Assembly: GCA_021796055.1 (NCBI GenBank)
Contig: JAJYOS010000296.1
Location: forward strand, 1-7,627
DNA: 7,627 bases
Direction of reading: 5' to 3'
Source: Bacteroidota bacterium
GTDB lineage: Bacteria; Bacteroidota; Kryptoniia; Kryptoniales; JAKASW01
A model generated the notes under the pieces. The model had not been told where the DNA came from, searched no databases, and worked only from the letters and a program-made list of their open reading frames with translations. Positions 6,061 to 7,627 of this stretch are shown here, piece after piece (the first letter of the stretch is position 1; every line of letters starts with the position of its first letter). The position numbers and the translations under genes were made by a program.

Positions 6061-6918
6061 ATGATTAAAGTCGGTAAGCAATATCCTTCCCGTGAGAACC
6101 AGACGATCGACAAATACCTTCAGGAAATTGGAAAGGTCGATCTGCTCACACCTGAGGAGGAAATTGACCTGGCGATCAAAGTTAGAGAGAACGATCAAAA
6201 ATCTCTTGAGAAACTTATTAAGGCGAACCTGAGGTTTGTCGTCAGTGTTGCGAAGCAGTATCAGAACCAGGGACTTTCTCTTGGAGATTTGATAAATGAG
6301 GGTAATCTCGGATTAATCAAAGCTGCAAAGCGTTTCGATCCGACCAGAGGCTTCAAGTTCATTTCGTACGCGGTGTGGTGGATTCGTCAGTCCATCCTTC
6401 AAGCGCTGGCCGAGCAGTCGAGAATAGTAAGACTTCCTTTGAACCGGGTCGGCGCCCTTAATAAAATAGGAAAAAAGTTCAGCGAACTCGAACAGGAGTT
6501 CGAACGTGAACCGAGTCCGTCCGAGATCGCGGAACAGCTCGACATGAGCCTTTACGAAGTCGACAAGACGTTGCAGATCTCCGGAAGACATTTGTCTGTC
6601 GATCAACCTTTCGTCCAGGGTGAGGATAACAAGCTTCTCGATGTCATGGCGGATGACAATCAACTTCCTCCTGACTACACCCTTATGAAGGAATCTCTCA
6701 GGACTGAGGTTGAGCGCGCCTTGAAGTCGCTCACAGATAGGGAAGCGGAAGTGATTCGCCTTTATTTCGGAATCGAGCGCGAGCACCCGCTCACTCTCGA
6801 GGAGATCGGCGAGAAGTTCAACCTGACTCGTGAACGCGTTAGGCAGATCAAGGAAAAGGCCATCAGGAGATTGAGACACGCCACGAGAAGCAAAGCGCTT
6901 CGCGCTTACCTTGGCTGA
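6061..6918 (+). CDS. rpoD: Primary RNA polymerase sigma factor, short RpoD/SigA form
   Basis: A 285-residue sigma-70 group 1 factor that directs core RNA polymerase to housekeeping promoters. Region 1.2 covers about 14-47 (DKYLQEIGK, 17-25). Region 2 covers 50-120, with [17 protein letters not shown] (77-93) for core binding and [18 protein letters not shown] (102-119) for -10 recognition and melting. Region 3 spans about 125-200 and region 4 about 210-275, with the helix-turn-helix [20 protein letters not shown] (244-263) that reads the -35 box. Acidic region 1.1 and the non-conserved insert are absent, as is usual for Bacteroidota-group RpoD. Region 2.4 matches the primary factor closely, which argues against an alternative group 2 sigma. 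The ATG has AGAGG seven bases upstream. The gene is closed by the terminator at 6939-6966. Confidence 0.95.
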   Translation: MIKVGKQYPSRENQTIDKYLQEIGKVDLLTPEEEIDLAIKVRENDQKSLEKLIKANLRFVVSVAKQYQNQGLSLGDLINEGNLGLIKAAKRFDPTRGFKFISYAVWWIRQSILQALAEQSRIVRLPLNRVGALNKIGKKFSELEQEFEREPSPSEIAEQLDMSLYEVDKTLQISGRHLSVDQPFVQGEDNKLLDVMADDNQLPPDYTLMKESLRTEVERALKSLTDREAEVIRLYFGIEREHPLTLEEIGEKFNLTRERVRQIKEKAIRRLRHATRSKALRAYLG

Positions 6919-6938
6919 TTAACTCAGCGGAGATTTGA

Positions 6939-6966
6939 GGGCATCCCGGGCACGGGATGCCCTTTT
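6939..6966 (+). terminator. Intrinsic terminator after rpoD
   Basis: GGGCATCCCG (6939-6948) pairs perfectly with CGGGATGCCC (6953-6962) around a four-base loop, GGCA, and is followed directly by TTTT. The ten-base-pair GC-rich stem starts 20 bases after the rpoD stop. It should separate rpoD from the receiver-GAF gene that follows. Confidence 0.92.
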
Positions 6967-7005
6967 CATTTGAAGAAGTTTACCACCAAATCAACTTTTT
7001 CTAAA

Positions 7006-7012
7006 GAGAGGG
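7006..7012 (+). promoter_or_regulatory. Ribosome-binding site that decides an ACG start
   Basis: GAGAGGG lies nine bases before the ACG at 7022-7024. The frame is open from 6974 but has no ATG or GTG before the receiver domain. The only other permitted start nearby, TTG at 7046, directly abuts AGGAG with no spacing. The SD position therefore points to ACG as the start, or to an ATG changed by one base. Confidence 0.55.
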
Positions 7013-7021
7013 AATCCGACT

Positions 7022-7627
7022 ACGAGCAAGCGTTCGTTCCAGGAGTTGCAGATCCTAATCGTAGAAGACTCGCAGGAGCTTCGAGAACAATTCAATAGGG
7101 TGCTGGAAGCGTCGAAGCTCGGTTTCATAATTGAGACGCTACCAGGCTCCGTGGGTCTCAACAAACGTCTCACATCCAGGAAGTACGACGCGCTTGTCAT
7201 TGACTACGACCTTTCCGTCGGTGATCCTGCCGCCATCGTGAAATTGACAAAAGAGATAGATCCTTTCCTGCCGGTAATAATAGTATCGAGGGATTTCACC
7301 GATAGTATTTACTCTGAGACTCAGCAGATGGGGGCGGACTCCTACATCCCGGTGACTTCTGTTTCTATGAGGATGTTCCCACGCGTTTTGTTGGAAAGAA
7401 TTGAGAGTATCGGATTTGTCAGAGAGGCGATCGAGGCGCGTCATCAATCTACTTTGAAGTCATACCAGATTGAGATTCTTGCCTCATTAGTTCGAAAGAT
7501 GGTTGAGACCCACGACCTTAAATCGGTCATGCAGGAAATGGCTGAGCAGGTTGTCAAGAAGCTTGATATGAAGGTCGTAAGCCTCCAAAGGTTTTTCCCA
7601 CGGCAGAACGGTTTTGCCGTCTACGGA
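7022..7627 (+). CDS. Receiver-GAF signalling protein, truncated by the window end; probable ACG start
   Basis: 202 residues of an unfinished gene. Numbered from the ACG, the N-terminus reads MSKRSFQELQILIVEDSQ. Residues 9-125 are a CheY-like receiver: acidic pocket Glu15/Asp16, phosphoacceptor Asp61 in VIDYDL, and Ser89 at the switch Thr/Ser position in VIIVSRD. In GADSYIPVTS (104-113) the conserved active-site Lys position is Val111, so phosphorylation chemistry or signal transfer is probably altered. A helical linker (about 126-160, possible coiled coil) leads to DLKSVMQEMAEQVVKKLD (164-181) and the first strand of a likely GAF domain. The output domain lies outside the window; a histidine kinase, GGDEF or phosphatase would all be normal for this layout. 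The gene follows the rpoD terminator and needs its own promoter, which I could not find in the 55-base gap. Confidence 0.75.

Noticed and set aside
6313..6879. Reverse-strand frame of 188 codons opposite rpoD
   Set aside because: A mirror of a highly conserved gene whose codon bias keeps the opposite frame open; no independent signal.
7139..7447. Reverse-strand frame of 102 codons near the right edge
   Set aside because: Opposite the receiver domain, which has clear motifs; no SD or domain support.

Overview
The window is about 7.6 kb of bacterial chromosome at moderate GC. The best taxonomic clue is the sigma factor at 6061-6918. It is a very short (285 aa) housekeeping-type RpoD with no N-terminal acidic region 1.1 and no large non-conserved insert, the form usual in the Bacteroidota/Chlorobiota/Ignavibacteriota group. 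A BshB1-type bacillithiol deacetylase and several weak or non-ATG translation starts fit the same group. The exact taxon cannot be read from the sequence. No phage, CRISPR, tRNA, rRNA or intact insertion sequence is visible.

Layout. Positions 1-189 hold a possible C-terminal tail of a truncated upstream gene. A class V PLP-dependent aminotransferase-like gene runs forward at 183-1319. It meets, across a 234-bp gap rich in inverted repeats, a reverse-strand two-gene operon: an aldehyde dehydrogenase (3802-2255) and bshB1 (2258-1554), joined by a 4-base stop/start overlap. A 167-bp divergent region (3803-3969) has a 14-bp perfect palindrome with a central CG and back-to-back promoter-like boxes. 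It separates the operon from a forward pair: a two-GAF protein with a catalytically dead GGDEF-like domain (3970-5658, GTG start) and a 65-aa zinc-ribbon protein (5675-5872). After a 188-bp gap comes rpoD (6061-6918), closed by a textbook intrinsic terminator (6939-6966). The last gene, cut by the window end, is a receiver-GAF protein. Its best start is an ACG codon at 7022 behind a good Shine-Dalgarno sequence.

How they fit together. The left half is metabolic: PLP chemistry, aldehyde oxidation and low-molecular-weight thiol synthesis. The ALDH-bshB1 pairing may link aldehyde removal with thiol protection, but this is inference. The right half is signalling and transcription: two GAF-containing sensory proteins, both with altered output or switch residues, flank the principal sigma factor. 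No known defence or biosynthetic system is evident. The points most worth following are the GAF/GAF/dead-GGDEF protein with its zinc-ribbon partner, the atypical receiver-GAF protein with its ACG start, the palindromic operator candidate, and the dyad-rich 1386-1494 segment.
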